DNA of 64,000 bases. Origin: Sphingomonas kaistensis. GTDB taxonomy: Bacteria > Pseudomonadota > Alphaproteobacteria > Sphingomonadales > Sphingomonadaceae. The stretch is from assembly GCF_036884275.1 (NCBI RefSeq), contig NZ_CP145607.1:1-64000 (forward strand). Direction: 5' to 3'. A program made the position numbers and the translations under genes. Below are positions 46,855 through 55,387 of this stretch, one piece after another. Under the pieces are notes generated by a model. The model was not told where the DNA came from and did no database searches. It worked only from the letters and a program-made list of their open reading frames with translations. Each line of letters opens with the position of its first letter. Position 1 is the first letter of the stretch.

Positions 46855-47337
46855 TCACGTCTCTCCTCCCTTTGCGATGATGACCCCATCTTTGAGGCTG
46901 TCATTCGCAAAGCGCACCACAGCCTCGAGCTGCCGACGCACCAATTGAAGGGCGGAGCTTTCCTGTACCTTATGCGGTGGCAGTGCGATCTCACCAGCTT
47001 CGGTGCGGATAAGCGTGCCAGCGTCGATCAGGTCATGAACCCTACGTCGAACCGTCTCTCGATTTAGACCGGTTGCCGCAGCGACTGACGCAATGTTGCA
47101 TCGCTGTAATTGCTCGAGCGGCAAGTAGACACTCAGAGAGCGATATTTGGGCTCAAGGTCCGAGCGCATCAGCTTCTCCGACGTGATGGCAATAACGGCC
47201 AAGATGATGAACACGCTCGGCAGATCAAAGCGATCTTGTCGCCACACCTCCAACGAGCGCATCAACATCATTGCAGAGCGTATAGCTGTGACACGACTGC
47301 TGGCGTCAGCTTGTTCCTCATCGATCGTTAGCTGCAT
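46855..47337 (-). CDS. Winged helix-turn-helix protein, hypothetical
   Basis: A 160-residue soluble protein. Residues about 75-120 look like a winged helix (NIASVAAATGLNRETVRRRVHDLIDAGTLI would be helix-turn-helix and wing; key part GLNRETVRRRVHDL). The N-terminal half has hydrophobic helices (FIILAVIAITSEKL). It may be a small transcriptional regulator; the target is unknown. It is flanked by hairpin-repeat copies. Confidence 0.7.
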   Translation of the reverse strand: MQLTIDEEQADASSRVTAIRSAMMLMRSLEVWRQDRFDLPSVFIILAVIAITSEKLMRSDLEPKYRSLSVYLPLEQLQRCNIASVAAATGLNRETVRRRVHDLIDAGTLIRTEAGEIALPPHKVQESSALQLVRRQLEAVVRFANDSLKDGVIIAKGGET

Positions 47338-47428
47338 CCTGCACCACTCGACCTAGCTTGTAAGCACAGGCAATGAGCCTGCTGCTCATCTTCTAGCGCG
47401 TTGGCTAATTGCGTGAAAGCAGGCGCAA

Positions 47429-47456
47429 ATGTCCGCTTTCGACCCATTGCGGACAT
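47429..47456 (+). repeat. Hairpin repeat (copy 8, perfect)
   Basis: The two 8-nt arms ATGTCCGC and GCGGACAT are exact and the 12-nt loop is TTTCGACCCATT. It ends 7 nt before the end of the minus-strand hydrolase gene (47463). Confidence 0.9.
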
Positions 47457-47462
47457 CGGCGC

Positions 47463-48260
47463 TTAGGGTGCCAAAAAGGTCTTCACAGTCTGGGTAAAGA
47501 CCTCCTGCGGTGCGCCAGCCGTCGGCGAGTGGTCGCCGCGCGGAACGATCCACAGCTGCGACTTGGGGATTGCAGAGTACATCGCGACCGGAATCGCCAC
47601 TGGGAAGAATTCGTCGCGATCGCCGTGGACGATAAGAGTCCGAGCCTTGATCTTCATCAGGTCTGCAGCCTTGAAGTTCATGTCCGAATGACTGTCCTTA
47701 AACTCCCCGAACTGCCGCGCCAGCTCGTGGGCCTGCACCGACCCCCGGGTAGCGCATTTTAGGAATTGCTCGCGGACCGGCGGTGGTAAGCCCTCCGAAG
47801 CGACCGACCGCATGATTCGACGGGCCTGCTCTCCGAAATGCGTAGTCGCACCGACTACTACCAGCTTCGACAAGCTCTCCGGATAGCGCGTGGCGAGATG
47901 GAGAAGCGTCATCCCTCCGCTGCTAAATCCGATAGCATTTGCACGTTTCACGCCGAGCGCATCCATCAGGTTTTTGACGTCCTGAGCCGACTGCTCGTGG
48001 GTAAATTTGCCCGATGGGTTGGTCGATGCGCCGTGTCCGCGCTGGTTGATTGCGATCACACGAAATGATTTGGAAAGCTCCGGAATGATTGCGCCCCAGC
48101 TTTGGTCGATGCACTCGCCAAAGCCATGGATCATCAGTAGCGGCTCGCCCGAACCACTCACCCGATACTCGATCTCGACGCCGTTCGTCCGAAGTGTCTC
48201 CGCCGATGCGGGCTGCGCCACTGACACGGCGAAAAGCGCAGCTACGACCAATATCTTCAT
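47463..48260 (-). CDS. Secreted alpha/beta-hydrolase
   Basis: The 265-residue protein has a signal peptide (ILVVAALFAVSVAQPASA), an oxyanion block MIHGFGECIDQSW, nucleophile serine in GFSSGGM and the catalytic aspartate and histidine in VHGDRDEFFP and VPRGDHSP. It is a generic peroxidase/esterase-like alpha/beta-hydrolase. The ATG at 48260 begins the signal peptide. There is no operon partner. Confidence 0.88.
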   Translation of the reverse strand: MKILVVAALFAVSVAQPASAETLRTNGVEIEYRVSGSGEPLLMIHGFGECIDQSWGAIIPELSKSFRVIAINQRGHGASTNPSGKFTHEQSAQDVKNLMDALGVKRANAIGFSSGGMTLLHLATRYPESLSKLVVVGATTHFGEQARRIMRSVASEGLPPPVREQFLKCATRGSVQAHELARQFGEFKDSHSDMNFKAADLMKIKARTLIVHGDRDEFFPVAIPVAMYSAIPKSQLWIVPRGDHSPTAGAPQEVFTQTVKTFLAP

Positions 48261-48314
48261 GACAAAAGACCCCTGACCTTGGTCCCCGACTACCACACGA
48301 GAACGGACCTCGGA

Positions 48315-48379
48315 ACGTCCGCTTTCCGCCCATTCCAGACATCCGAGCCCGACGTCTGCGTTCGGCCCATTGCAGACAT
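48315..48379 (+). repeat. Hairpin repeat doublet (copies 9 and 10)
   Basis: Cores at 48315-48342 and 48352-48379 are again 9 nt apart (CCGAGCCCG). In copy 10 both arms changed together (ACGTCTGC with GCAGACAT), a compensatory pair that keeps the stem. Confidence 0.82.
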
Positions 48380-48556
48380 CAAGCGCTGCACTCTTGAGTA
48401 GAAGTAGAAGGCTGTGTTGCTCTCGCGGAGGACGACGCCATCACGCGACTGATCGCGGCTCCACCACGCCGAGCCATTGGTGCGCTTAAGATTCATTGCG
48501 CAAAAATCGATTGGGCTGCGTTGTTTGGGCATGCCCACCCTTGCATAGGTTGAGCC

Positions 48557-48895
48557 ATGGTTCGAATGGATGCGGATGCCGCCAACGAGGACAGCCGCCT
48601 AGCGTTGATAGTGCTCAACGCCTTCACGATGCGGCAGATGGAAGTCTGGCGCGAGGCGATGACGGCAATCATCGGCAGAATGCCTGATCCCGAGGATGTA
48701 ATGATCGTCGGAGCGATACAGTCCATTGGTGGCGAGAAGCTCTTGCGCCAGACGCTGGATGCGCACCCGATCAATCTGGTCATCGCCTCAGCTCCTGTGC
48801 CCCTCAGAAATGCCGACATCCTTCGAACGCAAGTGAGCGCAGGCGATCAGATGGTCGGTCACCTTATCGGCAGTGACGGTCACCTTGCCGGCTAG
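48557..48895 (+). CDS. Hypothetical protein (uncertain)
   Basis: A 112-residue frame, helical at the N-terminus (LALIVLNAFTMRQMEVWREAM). Its last 108 nt are antisense to the TetR gene, so the C-terminal part may be fortuitous. No motif is recognised. The first 75 residues look protein-like; I keep it as doubtful. Confidence 0.35.
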   Translation: MVRMDADAANEDSRLALIVLNAFTMRQMEVWREAMTAIIGRMPDPEDVMIVGAIQSIGGEKLLRQTLDAHPINLVIASAPVPLRNADILRTQVSAGDQMVGHLIGSDGHLAG

Positions 48896-49348
48896 CCAAG
48901 TACGGAGCATGGCCAGCTGGCTTGCCGCAATTCCGACAGCGTAGAGAGGGACTTCGCTGCCAGCGCCGAAGGGGATGCCGTGATCTGCCACTGCACGGGC
49001 GAGATGGCGCTCCATGACGCGACCGGCGGGGGAATCAAGGAGTGGGCGAGTCATCGATCGCCGGGTCCAAAGATGGTCTACGGTGGCCTTCACATAGGAC
49101 CGCGCGGCTCGCCCCGATGACGCGGTCGCGAGGGCGAGCAGGATCGGCTGCATCGCCGCGACGAGGACCTCGTCCTTGCTCCTGAAATTTTCGTAGAAGG
49201 TCGATCTTGCAACGCCGGCGGCGTTGACGAGATCGGCTACCTTGATGGTACCGTAACGCTGCTGCTGAGCGAGCTCCGTGAAGGCAGCGACAATCATGGC
49301 TTTCGCCCTCTGAGGCGGCTGGCCGGAGACTGGCGATGAGCGAGACAT
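48788..49348 (-). CDS. TetR/AcrR-family transcriptional regulator
   Basis: The 186-residue protein has an N-terminal TetR helix-turn-helix (GTIKVADLVNAAGVARSTFYENFRS; key GVARSTFYENF) and a divergent ligand domain. The ATG at 49348 follows AGGAAGAGG. It is divergent from the VOC gene across 162 nt, so it probably controls that gene and itself. The ligand is unknown. Confidence 0.88.
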   Translation of the reverse strand: MSRSSPVSGQPPQRAKAMIVAAFTELAQQQRYGTIKVADLVNAAGVARSTFYENFRSKDEVLVAAMQPILLALATASSGRAARSYVKATVDHLWTRRSMTRPLLDSPAGRVMERHLARAVADHGIPFGAGSEVPLYAVGIAASQLAMLRTWLAGKVTVTADKVTDHLIACAHLRSKDVGISEGHRS

Positions 49349-49510
49349 GCCTCTTCCTACCAGCATTGCCGCCGCGTTGCTTGGGTGACGCGCCGGACAA
49401 TGGAGGCGCAATGTCCGGATCCGGCACCTGGGAGGCTGAACTCACTGGCCAAGGGTTTGCGGCAGGCGCAGGGCGCGAGGCGTTCAAATCATTTCAGGAG
49501 TGCAGCGATC

Positions 49511-49858
49511 ATGCATCATGCGGTTGCCATCGTTCCGTCTAATGACCTCGATGCCAGCGAGGCCTTCTACCGGCGCCTGGGCTTTATGGTCGCCAGCGAC
49601 TACGGCCATTATCGCATTCTCGAAGACGGTCGTGGCTGGCACCTTCACCTGACCCATTCGCCGGGCTGGCCCAAACATATCGAGGATAATCCGTTCGGCT
49701 TGTACCTCTACGTCGATGACGTGGACGCGGTCGCCGAAGGCGTTCGCGATCTCATCATTGAGGAAGGCGCTTCACACGCCAAGCCGTTGGGCACCTATGA
49801 GTTTGCCGTCAGTGACCCTAGCGGGACGCTGGTTCGGATAGGTCGGGTAATGGGGTGA
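49511..49858 (+). CDS. VOC family (glyoxalase/bleomycin-resistance) protein
   Basis: The 115-residue single-domain protein has the two halves of a VOC fold: AIVPSNDLDASEAFYRRLGF and LYLYVDDVDAVAEGV, with FAVSDPSGTLVRIG at the C-terminus. AGGAG precedes the ATG. It resembles Ble-like binding proteins more than true glyoxalase I. Its likely role is metal-dependent turnover or drug sequestration. The divergent TetR gene suggests induction by a small molecule. Confidence 0.86.
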   Translation: MHHAVAIVPSNDLDASEAFYRRLGFMVASDYGHYRILEDGRGWHLHLTHSPGWPKHIEDNPFGLYLYVDDVDAVAEGVRDLIIEEGASHAKPLGTYEFAVSDPSGTLVRIGRVMG

Positions 49859-49870
49859 AGGGCTGTCCAG

Positions 49871-49898
49871 GTGTCCGCAATGGATCGCTTTGCGACAA
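49871..49898 (-). repeat. Hairpin repeat (copy 11, degenerate, reverse)
   Basis: GTGTCCGCAATGGATCG matches the reverse complement of the repeat over one arm and most of the loop, and the second arm has decayed (TTGCGACAA). Confidence 0.5.
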
Positions 49899-50099
49899 AA
49901 GCAACTTAGCTGAATGGTCGTCTGCTTACCGGTGATCGCCAGGCAGACCGCAACGGCCGGAACGGGCGCCAAGCAGACCACAACTGCCCTACGACCGCCT
50001 TTGGCCGCTAGCGGCTGGTCCGCTATTCGCTAAGGATCGCCGATTGCAAACGCTCGAGTAGCAGAAACGTCTCGGCGTCATCGCAGTGTGGAGAGGTGA

Positions 50100-50462
50100 T
50101 CAGCAGATCCTAGCTGCAGCAGACACTGTGGCGATGGCATCCGCAATCACCGTCTCGGAGTACGGCTTGGCCACCGTAAGTGCGCGACGATGCCTCTCGG
50201 GGTGCCCCGCCGAGCCGTAACCCGTCGTGAAGAAGTACGGAACGCCGTTGTCAGCCAAGAGATCAGCAATGGGATAGCTCTTCTCGCCATGCAGGTTCAC
50301 ATCGAGAATCGCGAGATCGGGTGCTGAATCTCGTACTAGCTGGAGACCATGATCAAGCCGCGAAGCCGAGCCCACTACAGAGCAGCCGAGGCCTTCAAGT
50401 ATGTCTTCGAGGGTCAGAGCGACTATCGGCTCGTCCTCAACGATCAGTACCCGCTTCTGCAT
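50100..50462 (-). CDS. Single-domain response regulator, FAT GUY type
   Basis: The 120-residue receiver has the acidic pocket E9/D10, phosphoacceptor D54 (AILDVNLHG) and the conserved lysine in VAKPYSE. VPYFFTTGYG matches the FAT GUY motif of alphaproteobacterial receivers that act with HWE/HisKA_2 kinases in the general stress response (SdrG-like in Sphingomonas). There is no output domain, so it probably works in a phosphorelay or as phosphate sink. Its ATG shares a base with the kinase stop (TGATG). Confidence 0.9.
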   Translation of the reverse strand: MQKRVLIVEDEPIVALTLEDILEGLGCSVVGSASRLDHGLQLVRDSAPDLAILDVNLHGEKSYPIADLLADNGVPYFFTTGYGSAGHPERHRRALTVAKPYSETVIADAIATVSAAARIC

Positions 50463-52447
50463 CACGCGCTCATGCTGGAAACCGGAGCAGACAGGGAGCA
50501 AACCACTCCGTGCTCCTCAAAGCTGATTTGTACTCTCGCATTCAGGTCACTCGCAAGCGCACGTTCTATCATCCGAGTTCCAAAACCCCGCTTGGGCGGA
50601 GCTTGCACTGCCGGCCCTCCCTTCTCTGTCCAGACAAGAAGAAGCTCTGGATCGTCGCCTGATCCTTCAAGATGCCACCGGATGCTGATGGTCCCGCTGT
50701 CGTTGGATAGTGCTCCATACTTAATCGCGTTGGTGCAGAGCTCGTGTAAGGCCAGAGCGAAGGATACGGCAGCCTGCGGGCCAAGTCGAACCTCAGGACC
50801 CGCGATGTGGTACCGCCGAAGCTCCGTCCCGCAGACAGTCGCCATCGCGGTCTCCACCACTTGCGACAAGCTAACGGACTCCCAGGCAGCATTCGTCAAC
50901 AGGTTGTGCGCGGCCGCCAAAGCGCTCAGGCGGGCCTCGAAAGTTGCTCTTTCCTCGGCCGGCGGACGTCCACCTTTGAAGGATTGTTGAGCCAGAGCTT
51001 GGACGATCGCCAGGGTATTCTTCACTCGGTGGTTCAGCTCGTCGATTAGGAGCTGTTGGCGCGTTTCTGCCTTCTTCCGCTCTGTTACGTCGCGCCCAAC
51101 AACGTGAAGGCCAATGGGAGCGCCGTCCTGGAAAAGGAGCCCTGAGTTGATCTCCCAGAAGAGCCATGCTCCAGCCTTGTTCCTGACCTGCACGTCATAC
51201 TTCGTGGTACCGCCGGCATCGAGCTTGCGCTGAAGCATGCCAGTCGTTCGGGTGTAGTCACTCTCCGATATAAAGTCTGCGATGCGCTTCCCGATTACCT
51301 CTTCCCTGCTCAGACCAACGGCGGCCGCTGCGGAATGATTGCAGTCAGTGATGATTTGATCGAGATCAGCAGTGAGGATGAGGTCGCTCGTTTGCTCGAA
51401 GATGAGCCGGTAGCGCTCCTCCGTGGACTTGCGAGCATTGAAGGCAGATTGGAGCGCCAAGCCTGCAGCATCGATCTCAGCCAAGCCGGTGCGCGCGAAG
51501 TCGGGTGAGGCTCCGCGTTCTATTTGCGCCGCGCTAAGTGCCAGTCGCTTGGTCGCTCTCGTGACCTGACGAGCGGTGAACAGGCCAACCAATGCGCCCA
51601 TGATTATCAGAAGGACGGCCGAGCCAGCGCTGAGAGAAAGAAGTCCAGTACCTTGAACACCAAGGTCGGCCCGAGGAACGGCAACGAGGAAAGTCCAACC
51701 GGAGTAAGCAGAACGGCTGAAGGCCGCCAAGGTCGGCGTGCCCTCAAGCGACTTGCTTTGCTGAACAGACTCGGATCGCGTCCGAAGGGCAGCTCGGATG
51801 TCCTTGGTAGCCGGTTTCCCGATCCAGCGATCGGCATCTCGATTTCGCCAGATAATACGGCCTGTGCGGTCGATCACAGTGGTATACGCACGTCCGACGC
51901 GTTGGTCCTTCAGGATACGCTCCAGCTGTGCTGGTCGCATGATGATAGAGAGCGCCACGGGAGGAGAGCCGCTCGCTCGCGAAGCGATGTCAACGCAGAG
52001 GATCTGTCGCTCGATCAACCCCTCGCTGAGGTTACATACTCTGCTGCGTCCCCTGTCCAGCTCGCGCCACATGTCTTCCGGTGGAGGTCCGGCTGGGAGC
52101 GCAGCCCCTGCAGGCAGCGCCGTATTAACGAGCTGGCGGCCGCTCCGATCACTTACAAGAAGCCAAGCATCCGGACCCAACCCGAGCTGTCTTGCGCGAG
52201 CATCCACTCTCTTCCAGTCTTGCTGAGAGACTTCACTACTTGTCGCAAGCGCCGTTAGTATCGACTCATAGCGCTTGAGCTCCCCATCGACGACAAGTGA
52301 AAGGGCCCTGGTCGTGGCAAGTAATTGCTGCTCGGCTTGTCGCTGACTAGCGCTTTCAACCTGCGAGAGGATCAGCAAGGCTGCCGCGACCACAAGCGCC
52401 ACGAGCATGATTGAGGCAGTGACGAGATAATTGCGAACCGACCTCAA
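50462..52447 (-). CDS. HWE-family sensor histidine kinase with extracytoplasmic sensor and PAS domain
   Basis: The 661-residue protein has an N-terminal membrane helix, a roughly 240-residue periplasmic Cache-like domain, a second membrane helix near residue 280, a HAMP-like linker, a PAS domain (RLIFEQTSDLILTAD, about 345-460), and an HWE/HisKA_2 kinase core with H473 (DELNHRVKNTLA) and HELCTNAIKYGALS for ATP binding. It senses an unknown periplasmic signal. It is coupled to the FAT GUY receiver, a pairing typical of general stress signalling. Confidence 0.92.
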   Translation of the reverse strand: MRSVRNYLVTASIMLVALVVAAALLILSQVESASQRQAEQQLLATTRALSLVVDGELKRYESILTALATSSEVSQQDWKRVDARARQLGLGPDAWLLVSDRSGRQLVNTALPAGAALPAGPPPEDMWRELDRGRSRVCNLSEGLIERQILCVDIASRASGSPPVALSIIMRPAQLERILKDQRVGRAYTTVIDRTGRIIWRNRDADRWIGKPATKDIRAALRTRSESVQQSKSLEGTPTLAAFSRSAYSGWTFLVAVPRADLGVQGTGLLSLSAGSAVLLIIMGALVGLFTARQVTRATKRLALSAAQIERGASPDFARTGLAEIDAAGLALQSAFNARKSTEERYRLIFEQTSDLILTADLDQIITDCNHSAAAAVGLSREEVIGKRIADFISESDYTRTTGMLQRKLDAGGTTKYDVQVRNKAGAWLFWEINSGLLFQDGAPIGLHVVGRDVTERKKAETRQQLLIDELNHRVKNTLAIVQALAQQSFKGGRPPAEERATFEARLSALAAAHNLLTNAAWESVSLSQVVETAMATVCGTELRRYHIAGPEVRLGPQAAVSFALALHELCTNAIKYGALSNDSGTISIRWHLEGSGDDPELLLVWTEKGGPAVQAPPKRGFGTRMIERALASDLNARVQISFEEHGVVCSLSAPVSSMSA

Positions 52448-52830
52448 ACCACGCTCCTACCGCTGGCCACGTCAAATCGCGCAAGCTGCTCGGTCAACGG
52501 CTTACCGAGAACACGGTTGTATGCCCAGTAACCCCCACTGGTCACATCTGTTTTAGGTTAAGTGAGTGCCTGGCGAGTGACTTAGTTGCCCCCGCTGCGG
52601 CGGATTGCACTAGCTTGCCCCTCTTCGAGCTCTGTGCGAAAGCATCGTTGCCAGCTCGAGGTGGCCCAACGAGCATCGGTCGCTAGCCTTTCTTCCTCTA
52701 GCCTAGTTGGTGGGAACAGGCCCTTGTGTCGGCTTAGGTCGAGTGTCGCTTACTCGTTGCCGATCAAGGCTGAGAGGGCGCACTTTTTGTCCGCCCTCAA
52801 CAACAATGATGCATGCGCCGATGAGCGGAC
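52448..52830. other. Intergenic stretch without supportable gene
   Basis: 383 nt between the histidine kinase start and the GGDEF gene end. A plus-strand frame enters from here but runs antisense through the GGDEF gene and is rejected. I see no hairpin repeat. The kinase promoter should lie at 52,448-52,560. Confidence 0.5.
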
Positions 52831-53829
52831 CTATGCCGCCGCAGCTCTCTCGTCCTGCTCGTTTACGACGACCTGGTTTCTGCCACCTCGCTTGGCGCTG
52901 TATAGCGCGGCGTCAGCCGCTAAGATCCATTCATCGGAGTCTGTCACCGAAGTCGCGATTGGTGCGACTCCGAAACTCGCTGTCACCTTGATGCCTGTCG
53001 AAAAGCCCACCGTCAGCTGCTCCACTGTCTGCCTGAGCTTCTCGGCAACGGCGGTTGCGGCGCAGTTATCAGCTTCGTCCAAGACGATGCCAAATTCCTC
53101 GCCACCAAGGCGCCCAAGGACGTCGTTGGCGCGTAGCGCGTTGCGGCAGGCAGCGACAATCGCCTTCAAAACTGCGTCGCCTCCTGGATGCCCATAACAA
53201 TCGTTGATCTTCTTGAAGTGATCGATGTCGAAGAGGATCAGCGCAGAGGCTCGCTGATGGCGATGGAAACGAGCGATCTCCTTGTCCATCGCCTGCACGA
53301 ACCCGCGCCTAGTCAAAGCGTTGGTTAGATGATCCCGCTCTGCGATGCGGCGCAGCTCCAGCTCATCGACGACTAGCGACGCAAGGTTGCTGAGTATTTC
53401 GATCTGAGCTTGGCTGAACTCACGCGGCACGACGTCAATGGCGCACAGCGCCCCCACGTTGTAGCCGTCGGGAGTCTGCAAGGGCACCCCCGCGTAACTG
53501 CGGATGTTTGGATCGTCCAAGACTAGAGGGTTCACCTTGAAGCGATCGTCCTGAAGCGCATCGTCTACGATAAGAGGCTCAGTCTGGCGAATGGCATGGC
53601 TGCAGAACGAAACGGACCGCGGGGTCTCTCTGGTTTCTAGACCACATATTGACTTGAACCATTGCCGGTCCCGATCGATCAGTGAAACGGCTGAAATTGG
53701 AACTCCGAGCACGGAGCGGACCAAGGACGTGATCTTGTCAAATTGCTGTTCAGGTGCGGTATCCAACACACCATAACGATGAAGCGCAGCCAAGCGGGCG
53801 TGTTCATCCGTGAGCTTTCGATCAAGCAT
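52831..53829 (-). CDS. GAF-GGDEF diguanylate cyclase
   Basis: The 332-residue cytoplasmic protein has an N-terminal GAF domain (ARLAALHRYGVLDTAPEQ ... PRSVSFCSHAI ... IRSYAGVPLQ, residues 10-155) and a C-terminal diguanylate cyclase domain with an intact GGEEF motif (242-246) and an RxxD inhibitory site (R233-A-N-D236) five residues before it. It should make cyclic di-GMP with product inhibition. The ATG at 53829 overlaps the upstream gene by 8 nt. Confidence 0.92.
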   Translation of the reverse strand: MLDRKLTDEHARLAALHRYGVLDTAPEQQFDKITSLVRSVLGVPISAVSLIDRDRQWFKSICGLETRETPRSVSFCSHAIRQTEPLIVDDALQDDRFKVNPLVLDDPNIRSYAGVPLQTPDGYNVGALCAIDVVPREFSQAQIEILSNLASLVVDELELRRIAERDHLTNALTRRGFVQAMDKEIARFHRHQRASALILFDIDHFKKINDCYGHPGGDAVLKAIVAACRNALRANDVLGRLGGEEFGIVLDEADNCAATAVAEKLRQTVEQLTVGFSTGIKVTASFGVAPIATSVTDSDEWILAADAALYSAKRGGRNQVVVNEQDERAAAA

Positions 53830-54139
53830 TGGTAGCTTCCCCAAGGGCTTTAATCGCTTCTACAAGTTCGGCTCTGTAGGCAGAGATCAGCTGGTCGACG
53901 CTTTGCTCAATAGCCTCTTCAGTCATGCCAAAGCTTCGAAGCTGACCCACTAGTTGAGCGACATGTTCTTTATGACGAGCGGCAGCCGCGCGTAGCTGCT
54001 CAGGTATTTCGATGTCTCGTAGATCGTTTCGCAGCACACCCTCCCACGCTGGTGACACAAACGGCATGCTAGCGGCCAAGAGTTTACGTAATCCTGCGTT
54101 CGCATTCAGAGTGACAGCTGTGCTTGGACGTCTGCCCAT
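53822..54139 (-). CDS. Hypothetical protein upstream of the diguanylate cyclase
   Basis: The 105-residue soluble helical protein has a C-terminal half rich in Glu/Ala/Leu (AAAARHKEHVAQLVGQL; IEQSVDQLISAYRAELVEAI) that may form a coiled coil. It overlaps the cyclase start by 8 nt, so the two are co-translated and it may modulate the cyclase. I do not recognise the family. Confidence 0.6.
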   Translation of the reverse strand: MGRRPSTAVTLNANAGLRKLLAASMPFVSPAWEGVLRNDLRDIEIPEQLRAAAARHKEHVAQLVGQLRSFGMTEEAIEQSVDQLISAYRAELVEAIKALGEATNA

Positions 54140-54573
54140 GTTGCCATGACGGCATTGGAAACCGAGTCAGTCCTCGTTGGGAGCACCTGCGCGGCTATCG
54201 ATGGAGCCACTGGCGCGACCCCAAGCGTTGAGCCTGCCGCCGTAATGGCAAACCGCCGACAGCGTACCCGAAGCTTGCCTCTGCGTCGCAGCCGTCTTCT
54301 CGCGTGCAGTGGCAAGCTGGCAATGCGCCATACCGGCAGCGCTGGCCGCAAAGGAAACGACGGTCCCAGCAAACGGCATTTCGTAGGTGCGTTCGGTGAT
54401 CGATCCGACTACTGGGGAGTAGGTCAGCAGGCGCAGTCCTGGCCTAAGCAGAGGTACAGTCAGCACCACCATTGAGGCTAGGCCACTTGTATCCACAAAC
54501 ATCCGGATCGGGTGGAAAGCAGACGTGCGCTCTAGGCTACATCGCATCGATCTGGTTGGTAAAGCTTTGCTGC
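54140..54573. other. Intergenic region with one doubtful minus-strand frame
   Basis: The 434-nt gap holds hairpin-repeat copy 12 (54499-54526) and a minus-strand frame (54167-54502, about 111 residues, with a hydrophobic start) that I cannot support, as its start lies inside the repeat copy. Confidence 0.4.
54499..54526 (-). repeat. Hairpin repeat (copy 12, reverse, partly decayed)
   Basis: GGGTGGAAAGCAGACGT matches the reverse complement of loop and one arm; the other arm reads ACATCCGG. Confidence 0.6.
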
Positions 54574-55086
54574 CTAATCGAGAGCTGCGGTGACAACCGA
54601 GAGTGGCTCCGACACTGCTGCCTCAACCATGCCAGCCCCAACTAAGGCTAAACCAATGCTCGCCGCACTAATTGAGCAGAACTCAATCGATCGTCCTAGC
54701 AGCCTACTCTGCTCGTGCTTGTTTATCGGAGCGGGCTCTCGGGGAACAGCTCGCCGTTCGCCCAGTGCTGACGAGGCGGGAGCGGCACCTTCGTCATTAT
54801 CTTGTCCTGTTATCAAGGCTTCAATGGGCAGGGGATCTTGGGTGCAGACTCCAAACCGATGATCTTTAGACCACACGACACGCCCGACAATAACATGGCG
54901 GCCGCGCCTCACTTCGATGTAGCTGTTCTCTGGCGGAGCCACAAAACTATGGATCAAGAGACCGCGAGACGACATGTTTAGGAGGCATACGTCAGCCCAT
55001 CTTGAGCCTGCCTGCATTCTAGCCTTTATAAGCACCTTCTTGCGAGGTTCTCTGGCACGCAAACCCTGACTAAGCAGATGACCCAT
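54574..55086 (-). CDS. PilZ-like domain protein
   Basis: The 170-residue protein has an N-terminal PilZ-type barrel: REPRKK in the usual R-rich position (residues 12-17), N37-M-S39-S-R-G42 matching [D/N]xSxxG, and VVWSKDHRFGV. The C-terminal helix (ISAASIGLALVGAGMVEAA) is hydrophobic and may anchor it. PilZ domains bind cyclic di-GMP; here the RxxxR motif is imperfect, so binding is uncertain. The nearby diguanylate cyclase makes the link plausible. Confidence 0.75.
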   Translation of the reverse strand: MGHLLSQGLRAREPRKKVLIKARMQAGSRWADVCLLNMSSRGLLIHSFVAPPENSYIEVRRGRHVIVGRVVWSKDHRFGVCTQDPLPIEALITGQDNDEGAAPASSALGERRAVPREPAPINKHEQSRLLGRSIEFCSISAASIGLALVGAGMVEAAVSEPLSVVTAALD

Positions 55087-55212
55087 GGACGTACCCCCCG
55101 GTAGTTCCCTTCGGAAGATTCGTTGCAGATGCTCATTGTCGAAGGATAAAGAACGCTTCCAAATTGGGCCGAACTAAACGTGCGTGTTTAAGATGACGAT
55201 GGACTGATTGAG

Positions 55213-55240
55213 GTGTCTGCCTTGGGTCGAAAGCAGACAT
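55213..55240 (-). repeat. Hairpin repeat (copy 13, reverse)
   Basis: Read on the minus strand the arms are ATGTCTGC and GCAGACAC: both arms differ from the consensus at the paired position, keeping the stem. The remainder of 55,087-55,387 has no gene. Confidence 0.8.
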
Positions 55241-55387
55241 CCTCACTGCCGGCGGAGTGGCTGCTTTTGGCCGTACTCTGCCCGTCTGGAGTTGGGGTCC
55301 TCACGCAGAAAGCTGCCAATGGTTTAGGTAGGTGCTCCGCTATTCGTGCCTGATCCGCGAGGCAGACGCGAGCTTGCGCAGGTGGGC

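Noticed and set aside
52586-53197. 203-codon plus-strand frame
   Set aside because: Mostly antisense to the diguanylate cyclase and without motifs.
54167-54502. Minus-strand frame with hydrophobic start
   Set aside because: Its start lies within a hairpin-repeat copy and the composition is not convincing.
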